A stretch of DNA of 64,000 bases from Gordonia malaquae NBRC 108250 (GCF_000344135.1 NZ_BAOP01000002.1:186001-250000); one strand, 5' to 3'. Counted from the first letter of the stretch, positions 46,973 through 57,368 are shown. Numbers and translations are program-made. Notes: generated from the letters alone by a model not told the origin.

Positions 46973-47206
46973 TCAGCTGCAGCCGCCTCCATCACCGCCA
47001 CCGCCACCGCCACCGGAGTCGCCGCAGCTTCCGCCGCCGCCCCAGCCGCTGCCGCCGTCACCACCCCAGCCCCAACTGCTTCCGGAGTCGGACCCCCAAC
47101 GCGCCCCAGAGCCGAACGACCGCCGCGGCTCGGCACGCCCCGCGGCGCTGCCGACGATCGCCGCGAAGGCGAGGATCCCCATCACGACCAGAACCGAAAC
47201 AAACAT
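46973..47206 (-). CDS. Small Gly/Ser/Cys-rich membrane-anchored protein
   Basis: 77 residues from the ATG at 47206, chosen because GAAGG lies at the right distance. One N-terminal hydrophobic segment (FVSVLVVMGILAFAAIVGSAA) is followed by a tail of Gly, Ser and Trp repeats (WGGDGGSGWGGGG) with three cysteines or so near the C-terminus, including the penultimate residue. It has no recognised family. Similar Gly-rich tails occur on small actinobacterial membrane proteins of unknown role. Confidence 0.6.
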   Translation of the reverse strand: MFVSVLVVMGILAFAAIVGSAAGRAEPRRSFGSGARWGSDSGSSWGWGGDGGSGWGGGGSCGDSGGGGGGGDGGGCS

Positions 47207-47326
47207 CACACACCTTCTTTCTCGACGCCGGAAACTCCAGTGGCTTCCGTCTGCCGCCATTGAATACGACGGACGGACCGCGACACCTGAGGCAAAGGTG
47301 TGAATATCAAAACCCCAGTTCAGGGC

Positions 47327-47719
47327 TCAATTATCGCTGACCAACTGAATGAAGTTGCCGCACGTGTCATCGATGACGGCCACCGTGACGGGCCCCGACT
47401 CCATCGGTTCGCTCACTACTGCAACCCCGGCCGCCACCAACTCGGCGCAGGCGACCCGAACGTCGTCGACCTTGAACGACGCACACGGGATCCCGTCCGC
47501 AACCAAGGCAGCCTGATACGCCTGCGCGGCCGGATGTTCGTTCGGTTCGAGAAGCAGCTCCGGACCGTCGGGAACGTCGCCACTGACCACCGTGAGCCAC
47601 CGGAACGGGCCGGTGGGGACGTCGTTCTTGACAACGAATCCGAGCTTCTCTGTGTAGAAGGCCTCAGCCTTGGCCTGATCGTCGACGAAGACGCTCGTGA
47701 GTTCGATGCGCGCTTTCAT
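47327..47719 (-). CDS. VOC-family (glyoxalase-like) protein
   Basis: 130 residues with the paired beta-alpha-beta pattern of the vicinal oxygen chelate fold: VFVDDQAKAEAFYTEKLGFVVKNDV and the C-terminal VAVIDDTCGNFIQLV. It may be a dioxygenase, isomerase or antibiotic-binding protein; no specific substrate can be assigned. It lies 75 bases after the flavodoxin gene on the same strand. Confidence 0.85.
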   Translation of the reverse strand: MKARIELTSVFVDDQAKAEAFYTEKLGFVVKNDVPTGPFRWLTVVSGDVPDGPELLLEPNEHPAAQAYQAALVADGIPCASFKVDDVRVACAELVAAGVAVVSEPMESGPVTVAVIDDTCGNFIQLVSDN

Positions 47720-47794
47720 GTTGCTCCATTCGAGTTGATCGGCCAGCGCCGTGAGATGACGCCGAGCGGGGACGTGTCGAGAGTGTGGCGCACG

Positions 47795-48250
47795 TCAGGC
47801 GAGTCTCCGCGCGTACTCGCGAGCCGCGGCGAGGTCAGTTTCCGACGGATGCCCCTTGTTGACACCGCCGATCCAACCCAACGGCCCCATCGTGTCGAGG
47901 CCGCGGCAGTGGAACACGTCGTCGACCACCGAGAAGCCGCGACTGGCCAACAGTGAACGCATGTTCGCCGTGTAGCGGCGCAGCGGAGTCTCCGGCATCC
48001 CGCTGGTCGCGAAGACGAACGCCCGACCGCGATCGCGCTCCGACAACGCTTCGACCCTGGCGACCAGTTCCGGCGCGAACGACATCCAGTAGATGCCCGA
48101 TCCCCACCCCACCAGATCGGCCCGCTCGATGTCGGAGTCGGTGACAGTCTCAGGCGACACGACCCTCGCATCCAACACCGACGCCAGCTCGTCGGCGACG
48201 CGCATGGTGCTTCCATTCGACTTGGACGTGCAGATGATGAGCGCAGTCAT
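47795..48250 (-). CDS. Flavodoxin-fold protein
   Basis: 151 residues from the ATG at 48250 (MTALIICTSKSNGSTMRVADELASVL). The TSKSNGST loop corresponds to the FMN phosphate site, and the DLVGWGSGIYWMSFAPELV and FVFATSGMP segments to the other FMN loops. It is probably a small electron carrier or protoporphyrinogen-oxidase-like flavodoxin. It lies between the VOC and hydrolase genes. Confidence 0.85.
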   Translation of the reverse strand: MTALIICTSKSNGSTMRVADELASVLDARVVSPETVTDSDIERADLVGWGSGIYWMSFAPELVARVEALSERDRGRAFVFATSGMPETPLRRYTANMRSLLASRGFSVVDDVFHCRGLDTMGPLGWIGGVNKGHPSETDLAAAREYARRLA

Positions 48251-48288
48251 GGCTCGATCGTCGCATCCGAACAGCCGAACCGCCACCG

Positions 48289-49041
48289 TCAGACGTCGAG
48301 GTGCGCCACCGTCGCGCCGACGAACTCCCGAGGGCGATCCCGATGAACACTGTGACCTGCATCGATCGTCATGAAATCACCGGCGGGGAGCGCGTAGGCG
48401 ACGTCGCGAAGGTGCCGCGGCGGCAGGAAGCTTCGCTGACCACCCGAGACCACCAGGGTGGGTGCGGTCACCCGCGACAGGGCACACCACCAATCCGGTT
48501 CGACAACGGCGAACGCATCGGTCACCGGGCCGCCGAGGGCGCGGTCGAATCGCAGGAAGGGCCCCGGGTTGCGGACCAGGGCTCCGACACCGCGAATCCG
48601 CTCCCCGAGGGTCGCCGACGGGGCGATCGCTTCTGCGAGATCGTGGTCGTCTCGCGGCATCGGCGGCACTTCCTCAAGCACCATCCGGCGCACTCGGTCC
48701 GGTTGCGCCATCGCGTATCGAAGAGCCGTGTGTGCACCCAGCGAGTGGCCGACGAGGTCCACCTTGTGCGCTCCGAGGTGATCGACGACGGCACCGAGGT
48801 CATCTCGGAAGTCGTCGAGGAGATAGGAGTCGCTCCGGCCGGTCAGCCCGTGGCCACGGAGATCGAAGCTGGCAACCGTCCGTCCACGACCGCGCAGCTC
48901 GCGTGCGAGAGGCCTCCAGGTCGACCGATCCCCACCCATGCCGTGGACGAGGATCACCGGGACAGTCCCATCGAGCGGTCCGGACAGCGTCATCGCCAAC
49001 GGCGGCCGACCGCGACCTGACACCTGATGATCCACACGCAT
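48289..49041 (-). CDS. Alpha/beta hydrolase
   Basis: 250 residues. It shows the oxyanion HGMGG motif, the nucleophile elbow GHSLGAH, a late Asp region and the catalytic His in IDAGHSVHRDRP. It is a soluble serine hydrolase or esterase; the substrate is not predictable. It is divergent from the EamA transporter gene and 38 bases upstream of the flavodoxin gene. Confidence 0.88.
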   Translation of the reverse strand: MRVDHQVSGRGRPPLAMTLSGPLDGTVPVILVHGMGGDRSTWRPLARELRGRGRTVASFDLRGHGLTGRSDSYLLDDFRDDLGAVVDHLGAHKVDLVGHSLGAHTALRYAMAQPDRVRRMVLEEVPPMPRDDHDLAEAIAPSATLGERIRGVGALVRNPGPFLRFDRALGGPVTDAFAVVEPDWWCALSRVTAPTLVVSGGQRSFLPPRHLRDVAYALPAGDFMTIDAGHSVHRDRPREFVGATVAHLDV

Positions 49042-49084
49042 TGCTCAAGCGTAGAACTCGTTCGGGCGACACCGCACTTCGGCA

Positions 49085-49105
49085 TATACTGAGTCAATGC
49101 TCAGT
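49085..49105 (+). promoter_or_regulatory. -10 box and palindrome spanning EamA gene start
   Basis: TATACT at 49085-49090 ends six bases before the ATG at 49097, so the transcript would be leaderless. A perfect palindrome ACTGAG-TCAATG-CTCAGT (49088-49105) overlaps both the -10 box and the start codon, a good position for a repressor. There is no convincing -35. Confidence 0.5.
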
Positions 49106-50041
49106 TCCACATCCCGCCTGACCGCGGGCCTGGCATTCGCCCTCGTGTCGGCCTGCTCGTTCGGGCTGTCGGGGGCGATGGCGCGCAGCCTGCTCGACAT
49201 CGGCTGGACCGCAGGCGCGGCGGTGACTCTTCGAATCACGATCGGTGCACTGGCCCTGATGATCCCAGCGGCCATCTCGATGACAGGGCGATGGCACGCG
49301 TTCCGCGAGCCACGCGTGATCGGATCCCTCGTCGGCTACGGCGTCCTGGCCGTCGCCGTTCCGCAACTCTGCTATTTCTATGCCGTCCAGACGCTTCAAG
49401 TGGGCGTCGCACTCCTGATCGAGTACACGGCGCCGGTCGTGGTGATTGCGTGGATGTGGATTCGCCATCGCCAACGACCGACTCTGCTCACCTTCGTCGG
49501 CGCCGTCGTCGCCGCGGCGGGACTGACGCTCGTCCTCCAGATATTCGGATCGGTGTCCCTCGACGCTGCGGGCGTCGCGTGGGCTCTGGGCGCCATGGTC
49601 GGCGCCGCATGGTACTTCGTCATGTCAGGGAACTCGGCGTCCGAGATTCCCGGCATTGCGATGGCAGCCGGCGGCTTGCTGTCGGCCGCTGTGATGCTCG
49701 GACTGTCCGGCGCGGTCGGAGTCCTGCCGATGTCCATGTCCACCGACGACGTCCAGTTAGCAGGCAACACCACTCCGTGGTGGGTGCCGATGGCGATCCT
49801 CGGCTTGGTGACCGCGGCCCTCGCTTACGCGACCGGCATCGCCGCCACCCGACGTCTGGGTCCGCGTCTCGCATCTTTCGTCGCGCTCGCCGAAGTGCTC
49901 GCAGCGATCATCGCCGCCTGGATGTTCCTCGGCGAGGTCCCCGCGGCCATCCAACTCGCGGGCGGCGCTCTCATCGTCGCGGGTGTTGTGGTCGTGAAAC
50001 TCGGCGAGCGGCCCGGTGCCCCGGAGACGATCGCCGTCTGA
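49097..50041 (+). CDS. EamA/DMT-family transporter
   Basis: 314 residues with about ten transmembrane helices in two EamA repeats, for example GAMVGAAWYFVMSG and ALAEVLAAIIAAWMFLGEVPAAIQLAGGALIVAGVVVV. These proteins export amino acids or other small metabolites. There is no ribosome site; a -10-like TATACT lies just upstream, suggesting leaderless translation. It converges with the VWA lipoprotein gene. Confidence 0.88.
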   Translation: MLSSTSRLTAGLAFALVSACSFGLSGAMARSLLDIGWTAGAAVTLRITIGALALMIPAAISMTGRWHAFREPRVIGSLVGYGVLAVAVPQLCYFYAVQTLQVGVALLIEYTAPVVVIAWMWIRHRQRPTLLTFVGAVVAAAGLTLVLQIFGSVSLDAAGVAWALGAMVGAAWYFVMSGNSASEIPGIAMAAGGLLSAAVMLGLSGAVGVLPMSMSTDDVQLAGNTTPWWVPMAILGLVTAALAYATGIAATRRLGPRLASFVALAEVLAAIIAAWMFLGEVPAAIQLAGGALIVAGVVVVKLGERPGAPETIAV

Positions 50042-50057
50042 AGGATACGCCGCGGCA

Positions 50058-51962
50058 TCACTCGAACGGGCAATGCGCGCCGTTCGACACCGCCTGCGTC
50101 GCGCGCAGTCGCGTGACCACACCATTCTGAATGACAACGACGATCGTTCGACCCGACGGGTCGGAGAAGACCGGTGTGGAGCTGCCGTCGCCGATCGTGC
50201 ACGTCGATCGCCGGTCCCTCGAGTAGGCGCGGTCGACGTCGCTCTCCCGAGAGCCGATTCGGATACCGCGATCGGTGACGAACCAACTGATCTGATGAAT
50301 CCGCCCCTCCGGATTCACCCAGATCTCCGCGTCTGCGGTGTCTGCCCCGGTGCCCGGTCGGAAATAGAAGAAGACGGTACCTGGCGGGTACATACCCATC
50401 CCGGCTTCCTCCCGACGCACGTAGGTGTTCGGGATCTTCGACACCGGGTCGCCGACATACACGCCTCCGGCGCCGCCGAACGTCAGCACGCTCGACGGGC
50501 TGAGGGTAACGCGCGCCGCCGGGTTCGGTGTCGAGCGGTCGGCATTGCAGATGTCGAGAACTTCTTCATTCGTGCGGAGTGCGCCCCGGTCCATCGCCCG
50601 CTGAAGGCCACGGTATGCCCACTTCCCGTCGCACCAGCCGAGATCCGACGCAAGCATCCAGACCTTGCTCTTCGGCTCACCCGCACCGTTCTGCTGGCTT
50701 GTCCCCGATCCAACCGCCTCTGCCTCGCCCCATGACTCCCAGACGATCTCGCCGACCGAACTGGCCGCCGTAGACGCGATCGAGAATCCCGTCGGCCGGA
50801 CCGTCCCGAAATTGTAGGCAGCCCAGTCGAACTTGTCCCGTCCGAGCACCGGATCGGGCTTCGCCGGCTCATCTGCGGGTAGGCAATGGCACAACACCAC
50901 ACCGGTCACCGTCCCGTCGGCGACTTTCGATCCTCCCTCGTACCCGATCCGGTAGCCGGTCCCCGCCTCCTTGTCGGCGACGAACACTGCGGTGCTGTCG
51001 GCATCGCTGACCGGCTTCCCGTACAGTTCGACCGCCCGCCGCCCGGGGGTCCCCTTGCCGACGCCGTCGATGGTGACACCGGCCGAGCCTGCGCGGTCGC
51101 CCGGCGCGATCTCGACCAGCCGTCGGTCCTTGTCGAAGACGTATGTGCAATCGCGCCACACCACGACCAGGCGGTCCCCGGCTGCGGTGCCCGTCGTCGG
51201 GAACGACGGTTCCGCGGACCGGATCTCGTCGAGTGTCTTCCCCAGTTCGACCCCACCGCGCGACGTCGGCGTCAACCGTTCCGTCGCGACCTTCGTGTTC
51301 TGCAGTGCCGCGAGGCGGGCCGACAGCTGAGCCGCGTTCTCTGCGGTCAGGAAGACCCCGCCGCCTTCCCGAGCGACGCATTGCAAGGCTGCCGCATCGG
51401 TCCGGAACCCGATGGCGCTCACCGCGGTCTCCGGGTGCTGCGCGCGGATCTGCTCAGCCACCTGGCAGGGGTCCGGGTCGCAGGTCGGAGCCCCGTCGGA
51501 CACCAGGACCACTGACGCGGGGCCCGACGACGGCAACTGCTCGGCCGCCTTGTCGAGCGCTGTCCCGATCGGTGTGAAGCCCTGCGGTGTCACATCCGCG
51601 AGCGCTCGCGATACCGCGGCCTGGTCGGCCGCACTCATCGGAATCGCGGTCCGCACGTCCGTGCAGCCCCGCGCCCTCGGAGTGGTCTTAGCCGACATGT
51701 CCGCGCCGAACAGCACCATCGAGAAGTCGGTGCCCGAAGGCAACCCACCGACCAACTCGTCAACCGCCCTGATTGCTGCCGTCCAACGCGGCCCCGGAGC
51801 GTCATCCTTCTGCATCGACTCCGACGCGTCGAGGACCACGATCGTCGGGATGGCCGCGCCCGTCGACTCAGACGACGCCCGCTCCGGACTCCCGCCGGTC
51901 GAGCACGCCGCCACCAGCACTACAAACACAGTCGACAGCGCCACCAGCACACGACGATTCAT
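50058..51962 (-). CDS. VWA-domain lipoprotein
   Basis: 634 residues. The signal peptide has lipobox VLVAACST. A von Willebrand A domain (about 38-210) has the metal-site motif DASES and the later VSDGAPTCD. A long C-terminal part of unknown fold (about 230-634) has several cysteines. It is an envelope-anchored metal-dependent adhesion or assembly protein. It has no operon partner; the SHOCT gene upstream is on the same strand with a gap of about 70 bases. Confidence 0.87.
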   Translation of the reverse strand: MNRRVLVALSTVFVVLVAACSTGGSPERASSESTGAAIPTIVVLDASESMQKDDAPGPRWTAAIRAVDELVGGLPSGTDFSMVLFGADMSAKTTPRARGCTDVRTAIPMSAADQAAVSRALADVTPQGFTPIGTALDKAAEQLPSSGPASVVLVSDGAPTCDPDPCQVAEQIRAQHPETAVSAIGFRTDAAALQCVAREGGGVFLTAENAAQLSARLAALQNTKVATERLTPTSRGGVELGKTLDEIRSAEPSFPTTGTAAGDRLVVVWRDCTYVFDKDRRLVEIAPGDRAGSAGVTIDGVGKGTPGRRAVELYGKPVSDADSTAVFVADKEAGTGYRIGYEGGSKVADGTVTGVVLCHCLPADEPAKPDPVLGRDKFDWAAYNFGTVRPTGFSIASTAASSVGEIVWESWGEAEAVGSGTSQQNGAGEPKSKVWMLASDLGWCDGKWAYRGLQRAMDRGALRTNEEVLDICNADRSTPNPAARVTLSPSSVLTFGGAGGVYVGDPVSKIPNTYVRREEAGMGMYPPGTVFFYFRPGTGADTADAEIWVNPEGRIHQISWFVTDRGIRIGSRESDVDRAYSRDRRSTCTIGDGSSTPVFSDPSGRTIVVVIQNGVVTRLRATQAVSNGAHCPFE

Positions 51963-52035
51963 AGTTCGCCAACCTAGTCTGCTGACTAGACGACATCACA
52001 GGATTCGACGACGGATTACTCAACATGGTCGACAG

Positions 52036-52851
52036 TCACGCCGTGTCGATCGCCTTCGCTCGGAGGCGGTCGTACTCCTCGCGGGTGATGCGGCCGCCGG
52101 AGAAGAGCGCGTCGAGTTCCGTGAGGCGTTGGGTGAGGGTCCGGGTGTCGGCCTGCGGAGTCGACGACGACGGCGCGGCAGCAGCAGGGACATCACCGTA
52201 TCGGCGGACTATCCCCATCACTTCGTCGCGGACGGCCGGATTGCTTCGGACGTCGATCATCGTGTTCAACGCGATGCCGTTGCGTCGCAGCACGTCGACG
52301 ATCTGCACCAGGGCTTCGGCGTTGCCGGTCAGATCGTATGTGCGTCCGTCTGCGGTCGATTCGAACTTCGCGGGCATCGTCCCCGCGTAGAGGCCGGTCG
52401 CGTCCCAATCGATCGATGCACTCGCGCCGTCGTCGCCGACGAACACACCCAGCACTCCCTTTGCGATGGCACCCGAGGCGATGACGGGCAGTGCCGATGA
52501 CACCTCGGTGGTGAACTCCGAGACCCGGGGCCCGGTGACCCGCAGCGTGAACTTCACGACGCGGCGATCGTTGATCAACATCCCCGTCTCATGCATGCCG
52601 ACGATGTGGCCGAGACCCGGAACACCGGACGCCTGTAAGACGCTGGTCCGTGCAGCGCTGTTCACCGAGAATCTCGCAAAGGCATACGCCGCGATGATGT
52701 CGACGGCCGTCCAACCGATTCCGTTCCACAGCATCCACGACGGCCCCTCGTCGCCCATCAGGAAGTAGATGATCAAGAACGCGGGTCCGACAGCACCCGC
52801 GACGAGCATGAATGCCAACGACTTGAGGAACACTTTCAGGAACGGCGACAT
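52036..52851 (-). CDS. Membrane protein with C-terminal SHOCT domain
   Basis: 271 residues. Two transmembrane segments lie near the N-terminus (FLKSLAFMLVAGAVGPAFLIIYFLM and GWTAVDIIAAYAFARF). A middle domain of unknown fold follows. The C-terminus LTELDALFSGGRITREEYDRLRAKAI is a SHOCT motif, a short oligomerisation helix pair. Its function is unknown. It lies downstream of tuf, after a terminator. Confidence 0.8.
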   Translation of the reverse strand: MSPFLKVFLKSLAFMLVAGAVGPAFLIIYFLMGDEGPSWMLWNGIGWTAVDIIAAYAFARFSVNSAARTSVLQASGVPGLGHIVGMHETGMLINDRRVVKFTLRVTGPRVSEFTTEVSSALPVIASGAIAKGVLGVFVGDDGASASIDWDATGLYAGTMPAKFESTADGRTYDLTGNAEALVQIVDVLRRNGIALNTMIDVRSNPAVRDEVMGIVRRYGDVPAAAAPSSSTPQADTRTLTQRLTELDALFSGGRITREEYDRLRAKAIDTA

Positions 52852-52873
52852 CGTTGAAGTGTAAAACAGCAGA

Positions 52874-52905
52874 AACCCCGCTCCGACCGAAGTCGAAGCG
52901 GGGTT
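52874..52905 (-). terminator. Terminator of str operon (after tuf)
   Basis: Arms AACCCCGCT (52874-52882) and AGCGGGGTT (52897-52905) around a 14-base loop, followed on the minus strand by a T-rich stretch (TTTCTGCTGTTTT). It lies 30 bases after the tuf stop. Confidence 0.85.
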
Positions 52906-52935
52906 CCGTGTTGCTGACGCTAGGTCAGAGCAAGA

Positions 52936-54126
52936 TCACTTGATGATCTTGGTGACGCGGCCGGCACCAACGGTGCGGCCGCCCTCGCGGATAGCGAAAC
53001 GCAGGCCCTCGTCCATGGCGACCGGCTGGATGAGCACAACGCTCATCTCGGTGTTGTCGCCCGGCATGACCATCTCGGTGCCCTCGGGGAGGGTAACGAC
53101 GCCGGTCACGTCCGTGGTGCGGAAGTAGAACTGCGGGCGGTAGTTGTTGAAGAACGGGGTGTGGCGGCCACCCTCGTCCTTCGACAGGATGTACGCCTGG
53201 CCCTCGAACTCGGTGTGCGGGGTCGTGGTGCCGGGGGCGACGATGACCTGGCCGCGCTCGACGTCCTCACGCTTCAGGCCACGGAGCAGCAGACCGGCGT
53301 TGTCGCCAGCCTGTGCCGAGTCGAGGAGCTTGTGGAACATCTCGATGCCGGTGACGGTGGTCTTCTGCGACTTCTCGCGGATACCGACGATCTCGACCTC
53401 AGCGTTGACGTTGATCTCGCCACGCTCGACACGACCGGTGACGACGGTGCCACGACCGGTGATCGTGAAGACGTCCTCGACGGGCATGAGGAAGGGCTTC
53501 TCGGTCTCGCGGACGGGGTCCGGAACCGACTCGTCGACAGCAGCCATCAGGTCCTGGATCGACTTGACCCACTTCTCGTCGCCCTCGAGCGCCTTCAGCG
53601 CCGAGATCGGAACGACCGGTGCGTCCTCGTCGAACTCCTGAGCGGCCAGCAGTTCGCGGACCTCCATCTCGACGAGTTCCATGATCTCTTCGTCGTCGAC
53701 CATGTCGGCCTTGTTCAGTGCGACGAGGATGTAGGGAACGCCGACCTGGCGGGCCAGGAGGACGTGCTCACGGGTCTGCGGCATCGGGCCGTCAGTGGCT
53801 GCCACGACCAGGATCGCGCCGTCCATCTGGGCAGCACCGGTGATCATGTTCTTGATGTAGTCGGCGTGACCCGGGGCGTCGACGTGAGCGTAGTGACGCT
53901 TCTCCGTCTGGTACTCGACGTGGGAGATGTTGATCGTGATACCACGAGCCTTCTCCTCAGGCGCCTTGTCGATCTGATCGAAAGCGAAGCTCTCGTTCAG
54001 GTCCGGGTACTGGTCCGCCAGAACCTTGGTGATGGCAGCCGTGGTGGTGGTCTTGCCGTGGTCGACGTGACCGATGGTGCCGATGTTCACGTGCGGCTTG
54101 GTCCGCTCGAACTTCGCCTTCGCCAC
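52936..54126 (-). CDS. tuf: Elongation factor Tu
   Basis: 396 residues. It shows GTPase motifs [14 protein letters not shown] and NKADMVD, and domain II/III signatures such as [12 protein letters not shown] and [15 protein letters not shown]. It delivers aminoacyl-tRNA to the ribosome. It is the last gene of the str operon, with about 175 bases between it and fusA, so it may also have its own promoter. Confidence 0.99.
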   Translation of the reverse strand: MAKAKFERTKPHVNIGTIGHVDHGKTTTTAAITKVLADQYPDLNESFAFDQIDKAPEEKARGITINISHVEYQTEKRHYAHVDAPGHADYIKNMITGAAQMDGAILVVAATDGPMPQTREHVLLARQVGVPYILVALNKADMVDDEEIMELVEMEVRELLAAQEFDEDAPVVPISALKALEGDEKWVKSIQDLMAAVDESVPDPVRETEKPFLMPVEDVFTITGRGTVVTGRVERGEINVNAEVEIVGIREKSQKTTVTGIEMFHKLLDSAQAGDNAGLLLRGLKREDVERGQVIVAPGTTTPHTEFEGQAYILSKDEGGRHTPFFNNYRPQFYFRTTDVTGVVTLPEGTEMVMPGDNTEMSVVLIQPVAMDEGLRFAIREGGRTVGAGRVTKIIK

Positions 54127-54301
54127 TTTTTGTCCTCCTGGACTGTAAGAGTGCCGGGTGGTTCCCGACAGTCGTATGGGTTCTCCGCAGTGCGCGGAGA
54201 GGCTTTACTTGTCCCCCACCCGCGACGACAGGGCGTCGCCGGTGAAGATTTCTAGATCTTTCACGCCGAGGCGTGGTTCCGCCGAGATGGCAGACGAGTG
54301 A

Positions 54302-56419
54302 TTACTCGCCTGTCGCCTTGGCGATGATCTCCTTCGACACGTTCGCCGGAACTTCAGCGTACGAGTCGAAGACCATGGAGTAGTTTGCACGGCCCTGAGT
54401 CTTCGACCGAAGGTCTCCGATGTAGCCGAACATCTCCGACAGCGGAACCTGAGCCTTGACGACTCGAGCACCGCTCCGCTCCTCCATGGCCTGGATCTGA
54501 CCACGGCGGGAGTTCAGGTCGCCGATGACGTCGCCCATGTAGTCCTCCGGAGTCGTGACCTCGACGGCCATGATCGGCTCCAGGATGACGGGCTGCGCCA
54601 TGCGTGCGGCTTCTTTCAGAGCCTGCGCACCGGCGATCTTGAAGGCCATCTCAGACGAGTCGACGTCGTGGTACTGACCGTCGACGAGAGTGAACTTCAG
54701 GTTGACCAGCGGGTAGCCGGCGAGAACGCCGTACTGCATCGCGTCCTGCGCACCGGCATCCACCGAAGGGATGTACTCACGCGGAACGCGGCCGCCGGTG
54801 ACAGCGTTGTTGAACTCGTAGGTCGCGCCGTCTTCGGCGTCGACCAACGGCTCCAGCTTGACGATGACCTTGGCGAACTGGCCCGAGCCACCCGTCTGCT
54901 TCTTGTGGGTGTACTCATGCTTCTCGACGGTCTTGCGGATCGTCTCGCGGTACGCGACCTGCGGCTTGCCGACGTTGGCCTCGACCTTGAACTCGCGCTT
55001 CATGCGATCCACGAGGATGTCGAGGTGGAGCTCGCCCATGCCGCCGATGACGGTCTGGCCGGTCTCCTCGTCGAGGTTGACCGAGAAGGTCGGGTCCTCT
55101 TCAGCGAGCTTCTGGATCGCGGTACCCAGCTTCTCCTGGTCCGCCTTGGTCTTCGGCTCGATCGAGACGTTGATGACCGGGTCCGGGAACGTCATCGACT
55201 CGAGGACAACCGGCGCGTCGGTGGCACACAGGGTGTCACCGGTCGTGGTGTCCTTGAGGCCGATCATCGCGTAGATGTGGCCTGCGACGGCGTCGTCGAC
55301 CGGCATCTCCTTGTTGGCGTGCATCTGGAAGAGCTTGCCGATGCGCTCCTTCTTGCCCTTGGTGGCGTTGAGCACCTGGGTGCCCGGCTCCACCATGCCC
55401 GAGTAGACGCGCACGAAGGTCAGTTTGCCGAAGAAGGGGTGAGCCGCGATCTTGAAGGCCAGAGCCGAGAACGGCTCGTCCTTGCTGGGCTTGCGGACCA
55501 GCTCTTCTTCTTCGTTGTTGACGGCGTGACCGTGGACCTCGCCGATGTCCAGCGGAGTCGGGAGGTAGTCGATCACAGCGTCGAGCATCGGCTGCACACC
55601 GCGGTTCTTGAACGCAGAGCCGCACAGGACGGGGTAGAGCTCGGAGTTGACGGTCATCTTGCGGATGGCGCCCTTGATCTCCTCGATCGAGAGCTCCTCG
55701 CCGGAGAAGTACTTCTCCATGAGGGCCTCGTCCGACTCTGCCACGGTCTCGAGAAGCTTCTCGCGGTACTCGGCGGCCTTGTCGGCGAGATCCGCGGGGA
55801 TCTCCTGCACCTCGTACGAGGCGCCCATCGTCACGTCGCCCTTGGCGTCGCCCGGCCAGACCAGTGCGCGCATCTCGATGAGGTCGACAACGCCGACGAA
55901 GTCGTCCTCGGCACCGATCGGGAGCTGGATGACCAGCGGCTTCGCGCCCAGACGATCGATGATCGTCTGCACGGTGAAGTAGAAGTCCGCGCCCATCTTG
56001 TCCATCTTGTTGACGAAGCAGATGCGGGGGACGTCGTACTTGGCGGCCTGACGCCAGACCTGCTCCGACTGCGGCTCGACGCCTTCCTTGCCGTCGAAGA
56101 CGGCGACGGCGCCGTCGAGGACGCGCAGCGAACGCTCGACCTCGACGGTGAAGTCGACGTGGCCGGGGGTGTCGATGATGTTGATCTGGTTCTTGTTCCA
56201 GAAACAGGTGACCGCGGCGGACGTGATCGTGATGCCGCGTTCCTTCTCCTGCTCCATCCAGTCGGTGGTCGACGCACCGTCGTGGGTCTCACCGATCTTG
56301 TAGTTCACACCGGTGTAGAACAGGATTCGCTCGGTGGTGGTCGTCTTACCGGCGTCGATGTGCGCCATGATGCCGATGTTGCGGACCTTGTTGAGGTCGT
56401 TCAGCACTTCCTGTGCCAT
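54302..56419 (-). CDS. fusA: Elongation factor G
   Basis: 705 residues. It shows motifs [38 protein letters not shown] and [10 protein letters not shown], domain IV with GQFAKV and [15 protein letters not shown], and the C-terminal [32 protein letters not shown]. It catalyses translocation. It is the third gene of the str operon. Confidence 0.99.
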   Translation of the reverse strand: MAQEVLNDLNKVRNIGIMAHIDAGKTTTTERILFYTGVNYKIGETHDGASTTDWMEQEKERGITITSAAVTCFWNKNQINIIDTPGHVDFTVEVERSLRVLDGAVAVFDGKEGVEPQSEQVWRQAAKYDVPRICFVNKMDKMGADFYFTVQTIIDRLGAKPLVIQLPIGAEDDFVGVVDLIEMRALVWPGDAKGDVTMGASYEVQEIPADLADKAAEYREKLLETVAESDEALMEKYFSGEELSIEEIKGAIRKMTVNSELYPVLCGSAFKNRGVQPMLDAVIDYLPTPLDIGEVHGHAVNNEEEELVRKPSKDEPFSALAFKIAAHPFFGKLTFVRVYSGMVEPGTQVLNATKGKKERIGKLFQMHANKEMPVDDAVAGHIYAMIGLKDTTTGDTLCATDAPVVLESMTFPDPVINVSIEPKTKADQEKLGTAIQKLAEEDPTFSVNLDEETGQTVIGGMGELHLDILVDRMKREFKVEANVGKPQVAYRETIRKTVEKHEYTHKKQTGGSGQFAKVIVKLEPLVDAEDGATYEFNNAVTGGRVPREYIPSVDAGAQDAMQYGVLAGYPLVNLKFTLVDGQYHDVDSSEMAFKIAGAQALKEAARMAQPVILEPIMAVEVTTPEDYMGDVIGDLNSRRGQIQAMEERSGARVVKAQVPLSEMFGYIGDLRSKTQGRANYSMVFDSYAEVPANVSKEIIAKATGE

Positions 56420-56476
56420 GTGGTTCCTTCGGAAGAGTTCGGGCTAAAGACTGCGGGTGGTCTCCAGGATGCCCGA

Positions 56477-56504
56477 CCGCCGGAGACAGTGATGTCTCCG
56501 GCGG
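56477..56504 (-). other. Perfect hairpin in rpsG-fusA intergenic mRNA
   Basis: 12-base perfect arms CCGCCGGAGACA and TGTCTCCGGCGG with a GTGA loop, in the 103-base gap between rpsG and fusA. There is no T run. It may mark an RNA-processing site or attenuate transcription between the ribosomal-protein and factor genes. Confidence 0.6.
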
Positions 56505-56522
56505 GCCGGCAGTCCTAGAAAG

Positions 56523-56993
56523 TCACCAACGGTAGTGAGCGAAGGCGCGGTTGGCTTCGGCCATCTTGTGAGTGTCCTCACGACGCTTCACCGAAGCGCC
56601 GAGACCGTTCGACGCGTCGAGGAGCTCGTTGGCGAGACGCTCGACCATGGTCTTCTCACGACGCTGACGGCTGAACGTCACCAGCCAGCGGAGCGCGAGG
56701 GTGTTGGCGCGACCGGGCTTGACCTCGATCGGCACCTGGTAGGTGGCGCCACCGACGCGGCGGCTCTTGACCTCGAGGGTGGGCTTGACGTTGTCGAGCG
56801 CACGCTTGAGGGTGACGACCGGATCGGTGCCGGTCTTCTCGCGAGCCTGCTCGAGGGCTTCGTACACGATGCGCTCGGCGGTCGACTTCTTGCCGTCCAG
56901 CAGGATCTTGTTGACGAGCTGGGTGACCAGGGGCGAACCGTAAACCGGGTCGTTGATCAGCGGGCGCTTGGGAGCGGGTCCTTTACGAGGCAT
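56523..56993 (-). CDS. rpsG: 30S ribosomal protein S7
   Basis: 156 residues, canonical: [47 protein letters not shown] and the C-terminal [19 protein letters not shown]. It nucleates assembly of the 30S head. It lies three bases after rpsL in the str operon. Confidence 0.99.
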   Translation of the reverse strand: MPRKGPAPKRPLINDPVYGSPLVTQLVNKILLDGKKSTAERIVYEALEQAREKTGTDPVVTLKRALDNVKPTLEVKSRRVGGATYQVPIEVKPGRANTLALRWLVTFSRQRREKTMVERLANELLDASNGLGASVKRREDTHKMAEANRAFAHYRW

Positions 56994-56996
56994 GAC

Positions 56997-57368
56997 TTAG
57001 CTTCCCTTCTTGGCGCCGTAGCGGCTGCGTGCCTGCTTGCGGTCCTTGACACCCTGGGTGTCGAGCGAGCCGCGGATGATGCGGTAACGAACACCCGGGA
57101 GGTCCTTCACACGACCGCCGCGGACGAGCACCATCGAGTGCTCCTGCAGGTTGTGGCCCTCACCCGGGATGTAGGCGGTGACCTCGACGCCACTCGTCAG
57201 GCGCACGCGGGCGACCTTACGAAGTGCGGAGTTCGGCTTCTTCGGGGTGGTGGTGTACACGCGAGTGCACACGCCGCGTCGCTGCGGGCTCCCCTTGAGG
57301 GCGGCGGTCTTCTTGATCGACGCCTTGTCCTTGCGGCCCTTACGGACCAGCTGGTTAATCGTTGGCAC
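56997..57368 (-). CDS. rpsL: 30S ribosomal protein S12
   Basis: 123 residues. The decoding-centre loops [13 protein letters not shown] and [17 protein letters not shown] are wild type; the lysines corresponding to the classic streptomycin-resistance positions 43 and 88 are both present. It is the first gene of the str operon. Confidence 0.99.
   Translation of the reverse strand: MPTINQLVRKGRKDKASIKKTAALKGSPQRRGVCTRVYTTTPKKPNSALRKVARVRLTSGVEVTAYIPGEGHNLQEHSMVLVRGGRVKDLPGVRYRIIRGSLDTQGVKDRKQARSRYGAKKGS

Noticed and set aside
54668..56518. 616-codon plus-strand open frame opposite fusA
   Set aside because: An antisense shadow of EF-G; Leu/Val/Asp-rich translation without any domain.
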